38,477 nt of DNA from Burkholderiaceae bacterium (GCA_017998575.1 JAGOCV010000002.1:1-38477); one strand, 5' to 3'. Positions 7,933 through 17,125 are shown, counted from the stretch's first letter. Notes: generated by a model not told the origin, from the sequence alone. Numbers and translations are program-made.

Positions 7933-8943
7933 TCAGTTTCTGCGGGGCGGGCGCTGCGCGGGGCGAAACTCGCCCGGCTCGCTGGCAGGGCGGGGAATGG
8001 CCTTGAGGCGGCGGCGCGCGGGGGCGGCCGGGACTTCGTCGTCGGGGGGTGTTTCGGCGGCGGGGGCTTCTTCGACCGATGCGGCCGATTCACCGGCGGC
8101 GGCCGCATGCACGGCCATCTTGTCGGCCACGCCGGCGAACTTGCTGTATTTGGCGAGCAGCGGCACCAGCTGGCCGTAGATGCGCGGGTTGCCGGCCACG
8201 CACTCGCGCTGCTCGATGAAGTCGGCCTCGCCCGTGAAGTTGCCGATCAGGCCACCGGCCTCAGTCACCAGCAGCGAGCCGGCGGCCACGTCCCAGGGGT
8301 TGAGGCCGGTTTCGAAGAAGCCGTCGGTGAAGCCGGCGGCCACGTAGGCCAGGTCGAGCGCGGCGGCGCCGGGGCGGCGCAGGCCGGCCGTGCGCTGCAT
8401 CACGTCGCCCATCATCTGCAGGTACTGGCTGAAGTTGTCGCCCGGGCGGAACGGGAAGCCGGTGGAGATCAGGCATTCCTGCAGGCGGGTGCGCTTGGAG
8501 ACGCGGATGCGCCGCTCGTTCATGTAGGCGCCGCGGCCGCGCGTGGCGGTGAAGAGGTCGTTGCGGCTGGGGTCGTAGATGACGGCCTGTTCCACGCGCC
8601 CGCGCACGGCCAGCGCGATGCTGACGCAGTACACGGGGAAGCCGTGGATGAAGTTGGTGGTGCCGTCCAGCGGATCGATGATCCAGACGTGATCGGAATC
8701 CGGGTTGCCGTGCGTGGTGCCGGTTTCCTCGCCGAGGATGCCGTGGTCGGGGTAGGCGGTGAGCAGGGTCTCGATGATGATCTGCTCGGCGGCCTGGTCC
8801 ACTTCCGTCACGAAGTCGTTCACCTGCTTCTGCGAGATGCGCACCGATTCCACGTCGAGCGCGGCGCGGTTGATGATGGCGCCGGCGGCGCGTGCGGCCT
8901 TGATGGCCACGTTGAGCATGGGGTGCAGGTTGGAGGACGACAT
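7933..8943 (-). CDS. suhB: Inositol-1-monophosphatase family protein SuhB
   Basis: A 336-residue Mg-dependent inositol monophosphatase-fold enzyme. Metal and phosphate motifs are GEETG (71-75), the signature [12 protein letters not shown] (87-98) and the second motif [17 protein letters not shown]. SuhB hydrolyses inositol-1-phosphate and in E. coli also joins rRNA antitermination complexes. The ATG at 8943 gives the conserved N-terminus [15 protein letters not shown]. The last about 70 residues are an Ala/Pro/Arg/Glu-rich, low-complexity tail absent from the about 267-residue E. coli protein. The gene is divergent from trmJ across a 159-bp gap. Confidence 0.92.
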   Translation of the reverse strand: MSSSNLHPMLNVAIKAARAAGAIINRAALDVESVRISQKQVNDFVTEVDQAAEQIIIETLLTAYPDHGILGEETGTTHGNPDSDHVWIIDPLDGTTNFIHGFPVYCVSIALAVRGRVEQAVIYDPSRNDLFTATRGRGAYMNERRIRVSKRTRLQECLISTGFPFRPGDNFSQYLQMMGDVMQRTAGLRRPGAAALDLAYVAAGFTDGFFETGLNPWDVAAGSLLVTEAGGLIGNFTGEADFIEQRECVAGNPRIYGQLVPLLAKYSKFAGVADKMAVHAAAAGESAASVEEAPAAETPPDDEVPAAPARRRLKAIPRPASEPGEFRPAQRPPRRN

Positions 8944-9102
8944 GGATTGTGTGAAGAGCATCCGCGCACGGCGCGCGAAGGTGGAAGGCGGGGGGCCGGC
9001 GATGCGGCCAAGGGCGGGATTTTAACCCCGGCGGCCTTCCGCCGCAGGCCGCTGGCAGCCGGCTGCGACAATCGCGGGCTGCCCGCAGCGCATCCCTTGT
9101 CC

Positions 9103-9864
9103 ATGATCACCCGCTTCATCCTCATCCAGACCAGCCACAGCGGCAACGTGGGCGCCGCGGCGCGGGCGCTCAAGGTGATGGGCTTCGATGACCTGGTGCT
9201 GGTGGCGCCGCGCTGGCCCGACGTGCTCACGCGCGAGGAAACCGTGCAGCGTGCCAGCGGCGCCACCGACGTGCTGGCACGCACGCGCGTGGTCGCCACG
9301 CTCGACGAGGCACTGGAGGACATCACCCACCTGTGCGCCACCGCCATGACGCCGCGCGACTTCGGCCCGCCCACGGTGGCGCCGCGCGCGCACTTCGCGC
9401 AACTGGCGCCGCGCATGGCGGGCGATGCGGGGCAGGGCGATGCGGGGCAGGGCGTGGCTTTTCTCTTCGGCTCCGAACGCTTCGGCATGCGCAACGAGGA
9501 CGTGTATCGCTGCCACACCTGCCTGTCGATCCCGACCGCGCCGGGCTACGGCTCGCTCAACCTTGCGGCGGCCGTGCAGCTGATCGCCTACGACTGGCGC
9601 GAGGCGCTGGCCGCGCAGGGCCAGGGCTTCGCCGTGACCCCGGCCACGCCCGAGGCGGCGCCGGCCGACGCCCAGGCGGTGGCGGGCCTGCTGGCGCACT
9701 GGGAGCAATCGCTCACGGCCATCGGCTTCCTCGATCCCGCCGCGCCCAAGAAGCTCATGCCCCGGCTCAACCAGCTGTTCAACCGCGCGCAGCTCACGCA
9801 GGAAGAAATCCACATCCTGCGCGGCGTGGCCAAGGCGATGGCCCAGTCGCCGCGCCATCGCTAG
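9103..9864 (+). CDS. trmJ: tRNA (cytidine/uridine-2'-O-)-methyltransferase TrmJ
   Basis: A 253-residue SPOUT-class RNA methyltransferase. Motif 1 is LIQTSHSGNVGAAARALKVMG near the start, with the catalytic Asn and Arg. The knot motifs are FLFGSERFGMRNED and IPTAPGYGSLNLAAAVQLIAYDW. It methylates the ribose at position 32 of several tRNAs. The start is the ATG at 9103, since the longer open frame upstream is only antisense to suhB. A small insertion (GDAGQ twice, from a duplicated 15-bp unit at 9421-9450) lies just before the SAM-binding knot. It is divergent from suhB, and cysE follows after 84 bp. Confidence 0.93.
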   Translation: MITRFILIQTSHSGNVGAAARALKVMGFDDLVLVAPRWPDVLTREETVQRASGATDVLARTRVVATLDEALEDITHLCATAMTPRDFGPPTVAPRAHFAQLAPRMAGDAGQGDAGQGVAFLFGSERFGMRNEDVYRCHTCLSIPTAPGYGSLNLAAAVQLIAYDWREALAAQGQGFAVTPATPEAAPADAQAVAGLLAHWEQSLTAIGFLDPAAPKKLMPRLNQLFNRAQLTQEEIHILRGVAKAMAQSPRHR

Positions 9865-9948
9865 GGCCGGCGTCTCAAAGGCCGCGGTGCGAGCGGGGAC
9901 GGGGGCACGGCGATAGACTTCCCGCTCATCTGCTCATAACGACAAGAC

Positions 9949-10725
9949 ATGTTCGCCCGCCTGCGTTCCGACATCCAGTGCATCCTCGACCGCGACCCGG
10001 CCGCGCGCAATGCGTGGGAGGTGCTCACGTGTTATCCGGGGCTGCATGCGCTGGTGATGCATCGCCGGGCGCACTGGTGCTGGAACCATGGCTTCAAGTG
10101 GCTGGGCCGTTTCATCTCGCACGTCTCGCGCTGGATGACCGGCATCGAGATCCATCCGGGCGCGAAGATCGGCGAGCGCGTGTTCTTCGACCACGCCATG
10201 GGCGTGGTGGTCGGCGAGACCGCCGAGATCGGCGACGGCTGCACCATCTACCAGGGCGTCACGCTGGGCGGTACCTCGCTCTACAAGGGCCAGAAGCGCC
10301 ATCCCACGCTGGGCCGCGATGTGGTGGTGAGCGCTGGCGCGAAGGTGCTCGGCGGCTTCGAAGTGGGTGACGGCGCCAAGATCGGCAGCAATGCGGTGGT
10401 CATCAAGCCCGTGCCGGCCGGTGCGACGGCGGTGGGTATTCCGGCGCGCATCATCCCGTCGAAGACCGGCACCAGCGCCGACGTGACCGACGCGCCCCGG
10501 CCGCAGTTCACGGCCTACGGCATCACGCAGGACGACGACCCGCTGAGCCAGGCGATGCGCAAGCTGATCGACAGCGCCTCGGGACAGGAGCACCAGATCG
10601 CGCTGCTGTGGCAGGCCATCGAGAAGCTCTCGGCCGCGCAGGTCACGCCCGATTGCGTGCCTGACGAAGCGGCCCGCAAGGAATGCTTCGAGGCCGAGAA
10701 GCTCAACCAGCTCGTCGGCAAGTAA
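9949..10725 (+). CDS. cysE: Serine O-acetyltransferase CysE
   Basis: A 258-residue left-handed beta-helix acetyltransferase making O-acetylserine for cysteine synthesis. It opens with the helical [24 protein letters not shown]. The hexapeptide repeat core follows, with [32 protein letters not shown] and GVTLGGTS. The catalytic His lies in the HAMG segment, and the [21 protein letters not shown] turn ends the domain. The about 85-residue C-terminal tail is longer than in the short soil-bacterial forms. It follows trmJ on the same strand and converges on mog. Confidence 0.93.
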   Translation: MFARLRSDIQCILDRDPAARNAWEVLTCYPGLHALVMHRRAHWCWNHGFKWLGRFISHVSRWMTGIEIHPGAKIGERVFFDHAMGVVVGETAEIGDGCTIYQGVTLGGTSLYKGQKRHPTLGRDVVVSAGAKVLGGFEVGDGAKIGSNAVVIKPVPAGATAVGIPARIIPSKTGTSADVTDAPRPQFTAYGITQDDDPLSQAMRKLIDSASGQEHQIALLWQAIEKLSAAQVTPDCVPDEAARKECFEAEKLNQLVGK

Positions 10726-10737
10726 CCGCGGCCGGGG

Positions 10738-11325
10738 TTACTTCTTCTTCGGACGGAAGGCCTTGCAGACCGATTCGTCGGTCTCGATGAAGGGGCCGCC
10801 GATCAGGTCGATGCAGTAGGGCACGGCCGCGAAGATGCCAGGCACGATTGGCGTGCCGTTGGCGTCCTTCAGGCCCTCCAGCGTCTCAGCGATCGACTTC
10901 GGCTGGCCCGGCAGGTTGATGATCAGGCTCCGGCCCCGGATCACCGCCACCTGCCGCGAGAGGATGGCCGTGGGCACGAAGCGCAGGCTGATCTGCCGCA
11001 TCTGCTCGCCGAAGCCTGGCATTTCTTTCTCGGCCACGGCCAGCGTGGCCTCGGGTGTGACGTCGCGCACGGCCGGGCCCGTGCCGCCGGTGGTGAGTAC
11101 CAGCGAGCAACCGGCATCCACCAGCTCGATCAGGGCCGCGCTGATGCCGGCCTGCTCGTCGGGAATCAGCCGCGATTCGAATTCGACGGGATTGCGCACG
11201 GCGCGCGCGAGCCAGTCGCGCAGCGCAGGCAGGCCCTTGTCTTGGTAGACACCGGTGGAGGCGCGATCACTCACCGAGACGATGCCGATGCGCACGGGCG
11301 CGAGGCTGACGGTGCCCTCAGTCAT
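10738..11325 (-). CDS. mog: Molybdopterin adenylyltransferase Mog/MoaB
   Basis: A 195-residue MoaB/Mog-fold protein that adenylylates molybdopterin before molybdenum insertion. Motifs are IGIVSVSDRASTGVYQDKG near the N-terminus, LVLTTGGTGPAVRDVTPEAT (the GGTG nucleotide loop) and INLPGQPKSIAETL. The ATG at 11325 overlaps the darP stop codon by a few bases (ATGACTGA), implying translational coupling. Its product would be needed by molybdoenzymes such as the nitrate reductase at the right end of the window. Confidence 0.93.
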   Translation of the reverse strand: MTEGTVSLAPVRIGIVSVSDRASTGVYQDKGLPALRDWLARAVRNPVEFESRLIPDEQAGISAALIELVDAGCSLVLTTGGTGPAVRDVTPEATLAVAEKEMPGFGEQMRQISLRFVPTAILSRQVAVIRGRSLIINLPGQPKSIAETLEGLKDANGTPIVPGIFAAVPYCIDLIGGPFIETDESVCKAFRPKKK

Positions 11326-11965
11326 TGCCGTCGTCGATGTCGTCTTCGGACCCGTCCGCATCGCCGTCCCCGCTGAGCGCCGCGCGCACCAGCTGGAAGA
11401 TCTCGCGGTAGGCGCGGCCGTGGCGCGGGGCCAGGCCGGGCTTCTCGGGCACGGCATCCTTGCGGGCCTGGCGCACCAGCGCGCGCAGCTGCTGGCTGTC
11501 GGTGGCCGGGTGGGCATTCAGCCAGTCGCCCACGGCATCGTCGTGCGCGATCAGGCGCTCGCGCCATTGCTCGGTCTGGTGCAGCACCAGCGTCTGCGCG
11601 GCCGAGCCTTCGCGCTGCTCGTCGAGCGCGGCGCGCACGGCGGACAGCGTCTCCTCGTCGAGCTGGCGCATGAGCTTGCCGATGAACTGCATCTGACGGC
11701 GGCGGCCTTCGAAATTGGTGATGCGGCGCACGGCGTCGAGCGCGTCGGCCAGCTTGTCGGGCAGGCCCAGCGGCTCCATCAGGTCGGCGCGCAGGGTCAG
11801 CAGGTCTTCGCCGAGCTTCTGCAGCGCGGCGCTCTCGCGCTTGAGATCGGTCTTGCTCTGTTCGGTCGTGCCTTTGAGCTCGGCTTTGAGTTCGAGGTCG
11901 AGCTCGCTGCCTTCGGCCACGAAGTGGCCACGAACGAAGTAGCCTTTTTTGGGTTTGCGGGACAT
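11318..11965 (-). CDS. darP: Ribosome-associated protein DarP (YjgA, DUF615)
   Basis: A 215-residue highly charged, helical protein of the YjgA/DUF615 family, a late factor in 50S subunit assembly. It starts MSRKPKKGYFVRGHFVAEGSE, continues with the family's KTDLKRESAALQKLGEDLL and RRQMQFIGKLMR segments, and ends with an acidic tail (DGDADGSEDDIDDGND). The ATG at 11965 is used because the upstream extension has no family similarity. It is coupled to mog by overlapping stop and start codons and is divergent from pmbA across 64 bp. Confidence 0.92.
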   Translation of the reverse strand: MSRKPKKGYFVRGHFVAEGSELDLELKAELKGTTEQSKTDLKRESAALQKLGEDLLTLRADLMEPLGLPDKLADALDAVRRITNFEGRRRQMQFIGKLMRQLDEETLSAVRAALDEQREGSAAQTLVLHQTEQWRERLIAHDDAVGDWLNAHPATDSQQLRALVRQARKDAVPEKPGLAPRHGRAYREIFQLVRAALSGDGDADGSEDDIDDGND

Positions 11966-12029
11966 GGGATGGGGACGTTGCGGGGGCCCGGCGCACGCGG
12001 CGGGGGCGACAAGTATCATAGCCGCCGAT

Positions 12030-13439
12030 ATGAGCACCCCTTCCCGCGCCAAGCCCTCCCGTGCCCCCAGACCCTCGTCTTCCGTGCAAGCCGCCAGCGG
12101 CTTCAGCTACAGCCGCGGCTTCTTCGAGGAACTGGTCGATTCGGCGCTGGCCCACGCCAAGAAGCTGGGCGCGACCGATGCGGGTGCCGAGGCGTCCGAA
12201 GGCTGCGGCCTGTCGGTGAGCGTGCGCCGGGGCAAGCTCGAGACCGTGGAGCGCAACCGCGACAAGTCGCTGGGCGTCACCGTTTACCTGGGTCAGCGGC
12301 GCGGCAATGCCAGCACCTCCGACTTCTCGCGCGCCGCGATCGAGCAGACCGTGCAGGCCGCCTACGACATTGCGCGCTTCACGGCCGCCGATCCGGTGGC
12401 GGGCCTGCCCGACGCCGATGACATCGCCAAGCAGCAGCCCGACCTCGACCTGTTCCACCCGTGGGCCATCACCAGCGAAGAAGCGGCCGAGCTGGCGCTG
12501 CGCTGCGAGCAGGCCGCGCTCGCCACCGACCGGCGCATCACCAACAGCGAAGGCGCTGGCGTCTCGGCGCAGCAGAGCCATTTCTTCAGTGCGCACACGC
12601 GGGGTTTCCGCGGCGGCTATGCCAGCTCGCGCCACAGCCTGTCGGTGGCCCCGATCGCCGGGCGCGGTGACGGCATGCAGCGCGACGCGTGGTATTCGTC
12701 GATGCGCTCGCCGGATGAGCTGTCCAGCCCCGAGTCGGTGGGCCGTTACGCGGCCGAGCGCGCGCTCTCGCGCCTGAAGTCGCGCAAGATCGCCACCACC
12801 GAATGCCCGGTGCTGTTCGAATCGCCGCTGGCCGCCGGCCTGCTGGGCGGCTACGTGCAGGCCACCAGCGGCGGCGCGCTCTACCGCAAGAGCAGCTTCC
12901 TGCTCGATTCGCTGGGCAAGCCCGTGCTGGCCGACCACATCGACATCGACGAAGACCCGCACCTGGCGCGCGGCAAGGGCAGCGCGCCTTTCGACGAGGA
13001 AGGCGTGGTCACCCGCGCGCGCCGCGTGGTCGAGGCCGGCCGCGTGCAGGGCTACTTCCTCTCCAGCTATTCGGCGCGCAAGCTCGGCATGAAGACCACC
13101 GGTAACGCCGGCGGTTCGCACAACCTCACGCTGACCTCGCGCCTCACGCGCCCGGGCGACGACCTCGACGCCATGCTGCGCAAGCTGGGGACGGGCCTGT
13201 TCGTCATCGAACTCATGGGCCAGGGCGTGAACTACGTGACGGGTGACTACTCGCGTGGCGCCAGCGGCTTCTGGGTGGAGAACGGCCGCATCGCCTTCCC
13301 CGTGGAAGAGATCACCATCGCAGGCAACCTCAAGGATATGTTCCGCGGCATCGTGGCCGTGGGTGCCGATGCGTACAACTATGGCGCCAAGACGGTAGGC
13401 TCGGTGCTGATCGATCGCATGAAGGTGGCGGGGGCCTGA
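12030..13439 (+). CDS. pmbA: Metalloprotease-related protein PmbA (TldE)
   Basis: A 469-residue PmbA/TldE protein, partner of TldD in a heterodimeric protease that matures microcin B17 and degrades CcdA in E. coli. Features are GLSVSVRRGKLETVERNRDKSLGV near residue 65, then VLFESPLAAGLLGGYVQATSGGALYRKSSFLLD, NAGGSHNLTL, and the C-terminal GFWVENGRIAFPVEEITIAGNLKDM. Like other PmbA proteins it lacks the HExxxH zinc site of TldD. The ATG at 12030 precedes a poorly conserved serine-rich leader. It is divergent from darP. Confidence 0.94.
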   Translation: MSTPSRAKPSRAPRPSSSVQAASGFSYSRGFFEELVDSALAHAKKLGATDAGAEASEGCGLSVSVRRGKLETVERNRDKSLGVTVYLGQRRGNASTSDFSRAAIEQTVQAAYDIARFTAADPVAGLPDADDIAKQQPDLDLFHPWAITSEEAAELALRCEQAALATDRRITNSEGAGVSAQQSHFFSAHTRGFRGGYASSRHSLSVAPIAGRGDGMQRDAWYSSMRSPDELSSPESVGRYAAERALSRLKSRKIATTECPVLFESPLAAGLLGGYVQATSGGALYRKSSFLLDSLGKPVLADHIDIDEDPHLARGKGSAPFDEEGVVTRARRVVEAGRVQGYFLSSYSARKLGMKTTGNAGGSHNLTLTSRLTRPGDDLDAMLRKLGTGLFVIELMGQGVNYVTGDYSRGASGFWVENGRIAFPVEEITIAGNLKDMFRGIVAVGADAYNYGAKTVGSVLIDRMKVAGA

Positions 13440-13465
13440 CAGGCACCGGCGGGGCGATCGATAAG

Positions 13466-13495
13466 AAAGGGGCGCTGGCGGCGCCCTTTTTTTTG
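13466..13495 (+). terminator. Rho-independent terminator of pmbA
   Basis: GGGCGC (13470-13475) pairs with GCGCCC (13481-13486), and an uninterrupted run of eight T follows (13487-13494). Flanking AAAG/CTTT lengthens the stem. It sits about 30 bp after the pmbA stop and marks the end of the conserved chromosomal block before the accessory island. Confidence 0.9.
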
Positions 13496-13671
13496 TTTCA
13501 CGATGACTGCAGTACCGCAATTCGCTGGACTACGCCGAAGCCCGCTACAGCAGGTTTATCAATCACTTAGGCGGATTCAACATATGCCGGTGCTTTCCGA
13601 AACTTGACCCGGCTTCCCCTCGCGTGGCTCCCATGCGGCTCTTGGAATCCGGGCTTTCCGAGGAGTCATCA

Positions 13672-14182
13672 TGGCGAAATCAAGCTCACCAAGTCCGCAG
13701 TCGATGCGGCGCGACCTCAGGCCAAGGCCATCGAACTGCGGGATATCGCGGAGCCCGGCTTCTTGTGCAAGATTACCCCGGCGGGTCGCCAAGTGTTCAT
13801 GCTCCAATATCGGACGAACGTCGGCGAGCGTCGCAAGCCCGCCCTGGGTCAATGCGGGGAACTGACCGTCGAGCAGGCCCGTGTCATGGCGCAGGAGTGG
13901 CTGGCCGAAGTGCGCCGGGGCGGCGACGACCCCAGCGCGGTCAAGAATGCCGCCCGCAAGGCGCCGACCATGAAAGAGAATTGCCACACTTTCATGGAGG
14001 ACTACTCCAGGCAGTGCAACAAGCCCAGCACGCAGCGCGGCTATCAGGGCGCTATCGACCGCTGCATCATCCCGATCCTGGGACGAGTGAAGGTGCAGGA
14101 CATGAAGCGCCCGACCGTGGCCGCGCTGATGAAGAAGCTGGCCTGCAAGCAGGCTGACCCGCGCCGGCAAGCTGTTCCTTGA
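13672..14182 (+). pseudogene. Truncated, frameshifted tyrosine integrase
   Basis: The frame reading IKLTKSAVDAARPQAKAIEL, then DIAEPGFLCKITPAGRQVFMLQYR, is the Arm DNA-binding (DUF4102-type) domain of prophage/island integrases. A core-binding part follows (TFMEDYSRQCNKPSTQRGY, then ILGRVKVQDMKRPTVAALMKK). The natural ATG at 13672, with GGAG upstream, is out of frame: one base seems lost directly after ATGGCGAA. The reading frame ends at 14182, before any of the catalytic R-H-R-Y residues. A short further open frame (about 14163-14249, containing KLFLEHVPRVFTALRQTRD) is not recognised. The protein cannot be an active recombinase. It marks the left side of the 14.3-27.1 kb island. Confidence 0.8.
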
Positions 14183-14325
14183 GCATGTGCCGCGCGTGTT
14201 CACTGCCTTGCGGCAGACCCGTGACTGTGTGAAGGCAACGAACCTCTAACCCACGACACCAACGGCTGATCCAGCCCGGACGCAATCTCGATTCCGGATT
14301 CGAAATCCATGCATAGGCGCTCGAC

Positions 14326-15486
14326 CTACCACTCCAGCGTCACGCAAAGTTCTCGCAGGAAGTCGTCACACCGATCCAGTTGGTCGATGTCAACATATTC
14401 GTCGGGCTTGTGGGCTTGGTCGATGGAGCCCGGACCACACACCACCACTGGGGTCGACAGGCGTTGTGTGAAGAGTCCTCCTTCCGTGCCGTAGGCGACT
14501 TTGATGGGAGGTTCCGAACCGGGGAGGAGGCTCTGCACCCATTCAACGCCCTCAGAGAGTGGATGGGTGTCCAGGCCTGGGTAGGCGTTGAGGATCGTCA
14601 ACGCGATGTCGGCTTCTGGTCGCTGGGCATCGTGCAGCCTGCGAACACGCTGCGATGCGAGTTCCTGCAATCGTTCTGCCAGCACAGCTGGATCATCCGA
14701 TGCGAGATGGCGCACTTCAAAGTCGATGGTGCAACGGTTGGGCACGATGTTGAGTGCTGTACCACCGTTGAACAGTCCGACGTGGATGGTTGTGTAAGGT
14801 ATGTCGTAGTCGCCGTCATGCGCACCGAACGTCTGAAGCGAGGCCTGCTCTTTGCGCAGGTCATGGGCAAAGTCGCACGCCAGGTGAATGGCATTGAGTA
14901 CCGTCGGCGCCAGCGACGAATGTGCTTCGCGCCCGCAACAGACCGCGCGCATGGCCATCTTGCCTTTGTGTCCCACGGCAACACGCATGGACGTTGGCTC
15001 GCCGACCACGCACAGCATGGGACGGCTGGGCATCGATTCCAGCAGGTCCAGCAATCGGCGGACGCCCACGCAGCCGATTTCTTCGTCGTACGAGAGAGCG
15101 AGTTGCAACGGGCGCTTGAGCGGGCGTGATGCAGCCTCGATCATCGCCGACAGAGCACAGGCCACGAACCCCTTCATGTCGGCCGCACCGCGGCCGAAAA
15201 TGCGGCCATCCTTGACCGTGGCGTCGAAAGGCGCAACGGTCCAGTGCTCGCCCTCTACAGGGACGACGTCGGTGTGCCCCGACAGCATCACGCCAGCCTG
15301 GTCGGCGGGGCCGACGCTGGCGAAAAGGTTGGCCTTGGTGCCGGTCTCGTCGTGCACGAGTTGGCAGGTGATGCCGTGGCTCTCGAGCAGCTTCCTTGCC
15401 CAATGGATTAGATCCAGATTGGACTGCCGGGTGATCGATGGAAAGGCCAGTAAGGCGGCGAGCAGATCCTGGCTGCGAGAAGGCAT
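14326..15486 (-). CDS. M20-family deacylase, acetylornithine-deacetylase-like
   Basis: A 386-residue dinuclear metallohydrolase of the ArgE/DapE branch of family M20. Metal and catalytic residues are visible: H71 and D73 (SGHTDVVP), D103 (GRGAADMKGF), E135/E136 (YDEEIG), the GEPT segment and a C-terminal His in DQAHKPDEY. The family removes acyl groups from N-acyl amino acids or similar small amides. A GGAG ribosome site precedes the ATG at 15486. It is the last gene of the minus-strand arm (amidohydrolase - Ggt - M20), 16 bp after the Ggt stop. Its place in a catabolic operon argues for a degradative deacylase rather than arginine synthesis. GC is visibly lower than in the flanking chromosome. 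Confidence 0.88.
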   Translation of the reverse strand: MPSRSQDLLAALLAFPSITRQSNLDLIHWARKLLESHGITCQLVHDETGTKANLFASVGPADQAGVMLSGHTDVVPVEGEHWTVAPFDATVKDGRIFGRGAADMKGFVACALSAMIEAASRPLKRPLQLALSYDEEIGCVGVRRLLDLLESMPSRPMLCVVGEPTSMRVAVGHKGKMAMRAVCCGREAHSSLAPTVLNAIHLACDFAHDLRKEQASLQTFGAHDGDYDIPYTTIHVGLFNGGTALNIVPNRCTIDFEVRHLASDDPAVLAERLQELASQRVRRLHDAQRPEADIALTILNAYPGLDTHPLSEGVEWVQSLLPGSEPPIKVAYGTEGGLFTQRLSTPVVVCGPGSIDQAHKPDEYVDIDQLDRCDDFLRELCVTLEW

Positions 15487-15502
15487 GGGTTGCTCCGCTT
15501 TC

Positions 15503-17125
15503 TTACACACCCCGCGCGCGTCCATCGCTGCGCGGATCGTGCGCGCCACGGAATGTGCCCAGCTCTGCGTTGACCTGAATGACGCCGGGATGTCCAGCGA
15601 GCGGGCTTTGCGCGGGCAGCTCACTCAGCTGGTGTCCTCTTCTCGCCAGTTCCTGAAACACGTCTTGGCCGGCGTCGGCCTCGAGCTTGAGGGAGTCGCG
15701 CGTGTCGGAGAATGTTTTTCCGAGCAGGAATCGCGGCCTCGACAATGCTGTGAGGGGATCGAGTTGGTAGTCGATCATGCGTGTCAGGATCGTGGCAAGC
15801 GTTTGCGGCTGACCATCTGCGCCTTGGGTTCCGTAGAGCAGGTGGGATCCACTTTGCCCATCAATGAACATGCCGGGGTTCAGCGTATGGAATGGCCGTT
15901 TGCCCGGTTGCAACTGGTTCGGGTGCCCCTCGGTCAGGTCGAACGCTGCGCCTCTGTTGTGCCACAGCAGGCCGGTGTCGCCAACTATCACGCCACTGCC
16001 CCAGTCGTGGTAGACCGTCTGTTGCATGGAGATCAAATTGCCGTGCGCGTCCGCAGCGGCAATGAAAACCGTGTCTCCGGTTTTGAACGGGTGTGGCCAT
16101 TCCAGGGCGGTCGCCATTCGGATTTTTCGCGCGCCATCGTCCAAATGGGCTTTTGAAAGCAATCTTTCGATCGGGACGCTCGCGAACTCCGGGTCTGCCA
16201 GATAGCGGTTGCGGTCAAGGAAGGCCTGTTTCACCGCCTCGACCAGGATGTGGAAATAGTCAGCGCTGCCTTCTTCAACCTGGTTCAGATCGAATCGATC
16301 GACGATGCCCATGATCTCCAGCGTCGTAAGGCCTTGGGTGGGTGGTGGGAGCGACAGCAGCATGCCATTTCGATAGGGCACGCTGATGGGCGCTTCCACC
16401 CGCGCGTGCGTGTGCGCGAGGTCCGCCGCGCGCAGCGGTGAGCCCGCCTCTTCCAACCCCTTGGCGATGCGGCTGGCCAAACGTCCCTCATAGAAGTCAC
16501 GATGGCCTCTGACGGCCAATGCTTCGATCGTTTCTGCCAACTGCGGCTGCCGGAAGATGTCACCGACTTGGGGTGCCTGTCCGGCGATGCTGAAATGTCC
16601 CGCGAGCGCGGGAATGTCCTGGGCATCCTTCATCCGAAAGTGGGACCAAAACACCTCGGACGGGGTGACTTCGAAGCCTTCGGCAGCGAGTCGGGCCGCG
16701 GGTGCCAGCAGTTCCGCCCAGCTCTTCTTGCCGCCGAGCTCCTTTTGGCTGATGTCGAACGCCTTGCCCAGCGCATCGACGCCGCCTGCGCTCGTCAGCA
16801 TGGAGGTGGGGCCTCGGGTCGGTACCGCGCCTGCGTATGAAGGTATGGAGAGTGGCGCCTGCCCAATGCCGGAGATGGTTCTGACCGCGCCCGCTCGATC
16901 GCGAATGATCATGAACCCATCGCCCCCAAAGCCAGAGAAATGGGGATAGGTCACATTCAGGCTTGCACCGATGGCGATCGCCGCCTCGACGGCGTTCCCA
17001 CCGGACCTCAAGATGTCTAGCCCGATCTGTGTAGCCGTGTCATGGGGGCTTGTGACCATGCCGCGCGTGGACTGAGCCAGCACCCCGAAGGGTTTTTCGA
17101 GGCTGCTGCTCTCGAGCGTGTTCAT
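15503..17125 (-). CDS. Gamma-glutamyltransferase family protein, cytoplasmic type
   Basis: A 540-residue N-terminal-nucleophile hydrolase of the gamma-glutamyltranspeptidase family. The precursor should self-cleave before T352 in the GDTVF motif, the position of the catalytic Thr in E. coli GGT (TTHY). DAHGNLISMQQT then corresponds to the next conserved block. Other family features are GGNAVEAAIAIGASLNVTYP near residue 43, GFGGDGFM and PPTQGLTTLE. There is no signal peptide, unlike periplasmic GGT, so it resembles the cytoplasmic YwrD-type branch. The ATG overlaps the amidohydrolase stop (ATGA), implying coupling. Substrate unknown: gamma-glutamyl amides or cephalosporin-type acyl amides are possible for this family. 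Confidence 0.88.
   Translation of the reverse strand: MNTLESSSLEKPFGVLAQSTRGMVTSPHDTATQIGLDILRSGGNAVEAAIAIGASLNVTYPHFSGFGGDGFMIIRDRAGAVRTISGIGQAPLSIPSYAGAVPTRGPTSMLTSAGGVDALGKAFDISQKELGGKKSWAELLAPAARLAAEGFEVTPSEVFWSHFRMKDAQDIPALAGHFSIAGQAPQVGDIFRQPQLAETIEALAVRGHRDFYEGRLASRIAKGLEEAGSPLRAADLAHTHARVEAPISVPYRNGMLLSLPPPTQGLTTLEIMGIVDRFDLNQVEEGSADYFHILVEAVKQAFLDRNRYLADPEFASVPIERLLSKAHLDDGARKIRMATALEWPHPFKTGDTVFIAAADAHGNLISMQQTVYHDWGSGVIVGDTGLLWHNRGAAFDLTEGHPNQLQPGKRPFHTLNPGMFIDGQSGSHLLYGTQGADGQPQTLATILTRMIDYQLDPLTALSRPRFLLGKTFSDTRDSLKLEADAGQDVFQELARRGHQLSELPAQSPLAGHPGVIQVNAELGTFRGAHDPRSDGRARGV

Noticed and set aside
11322..13520. 732-residue open frame antisense to pmbA and overlapping darP
   Set aside because: Composition-driven shadow. 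Both darP and pmbA are firmly identified family members in the other frames.
13517..13570. Short peptide SLDYAEARYSRF resembling an Rhs/YD-repeat end motif
   Set aside because: Only about 12-20 codons, no start and no supporting neighbour. It could be an Rhs relic but chance cannot be excluded.
14290..14312. GGATTTCGAATCC (minus), tRNA T-arm-like
   Set aside because: The loop is only three bases, and no acceptor, D or anticodon stems fit around it. It is a short palindrome, not a tRNA or a clear attachment site.
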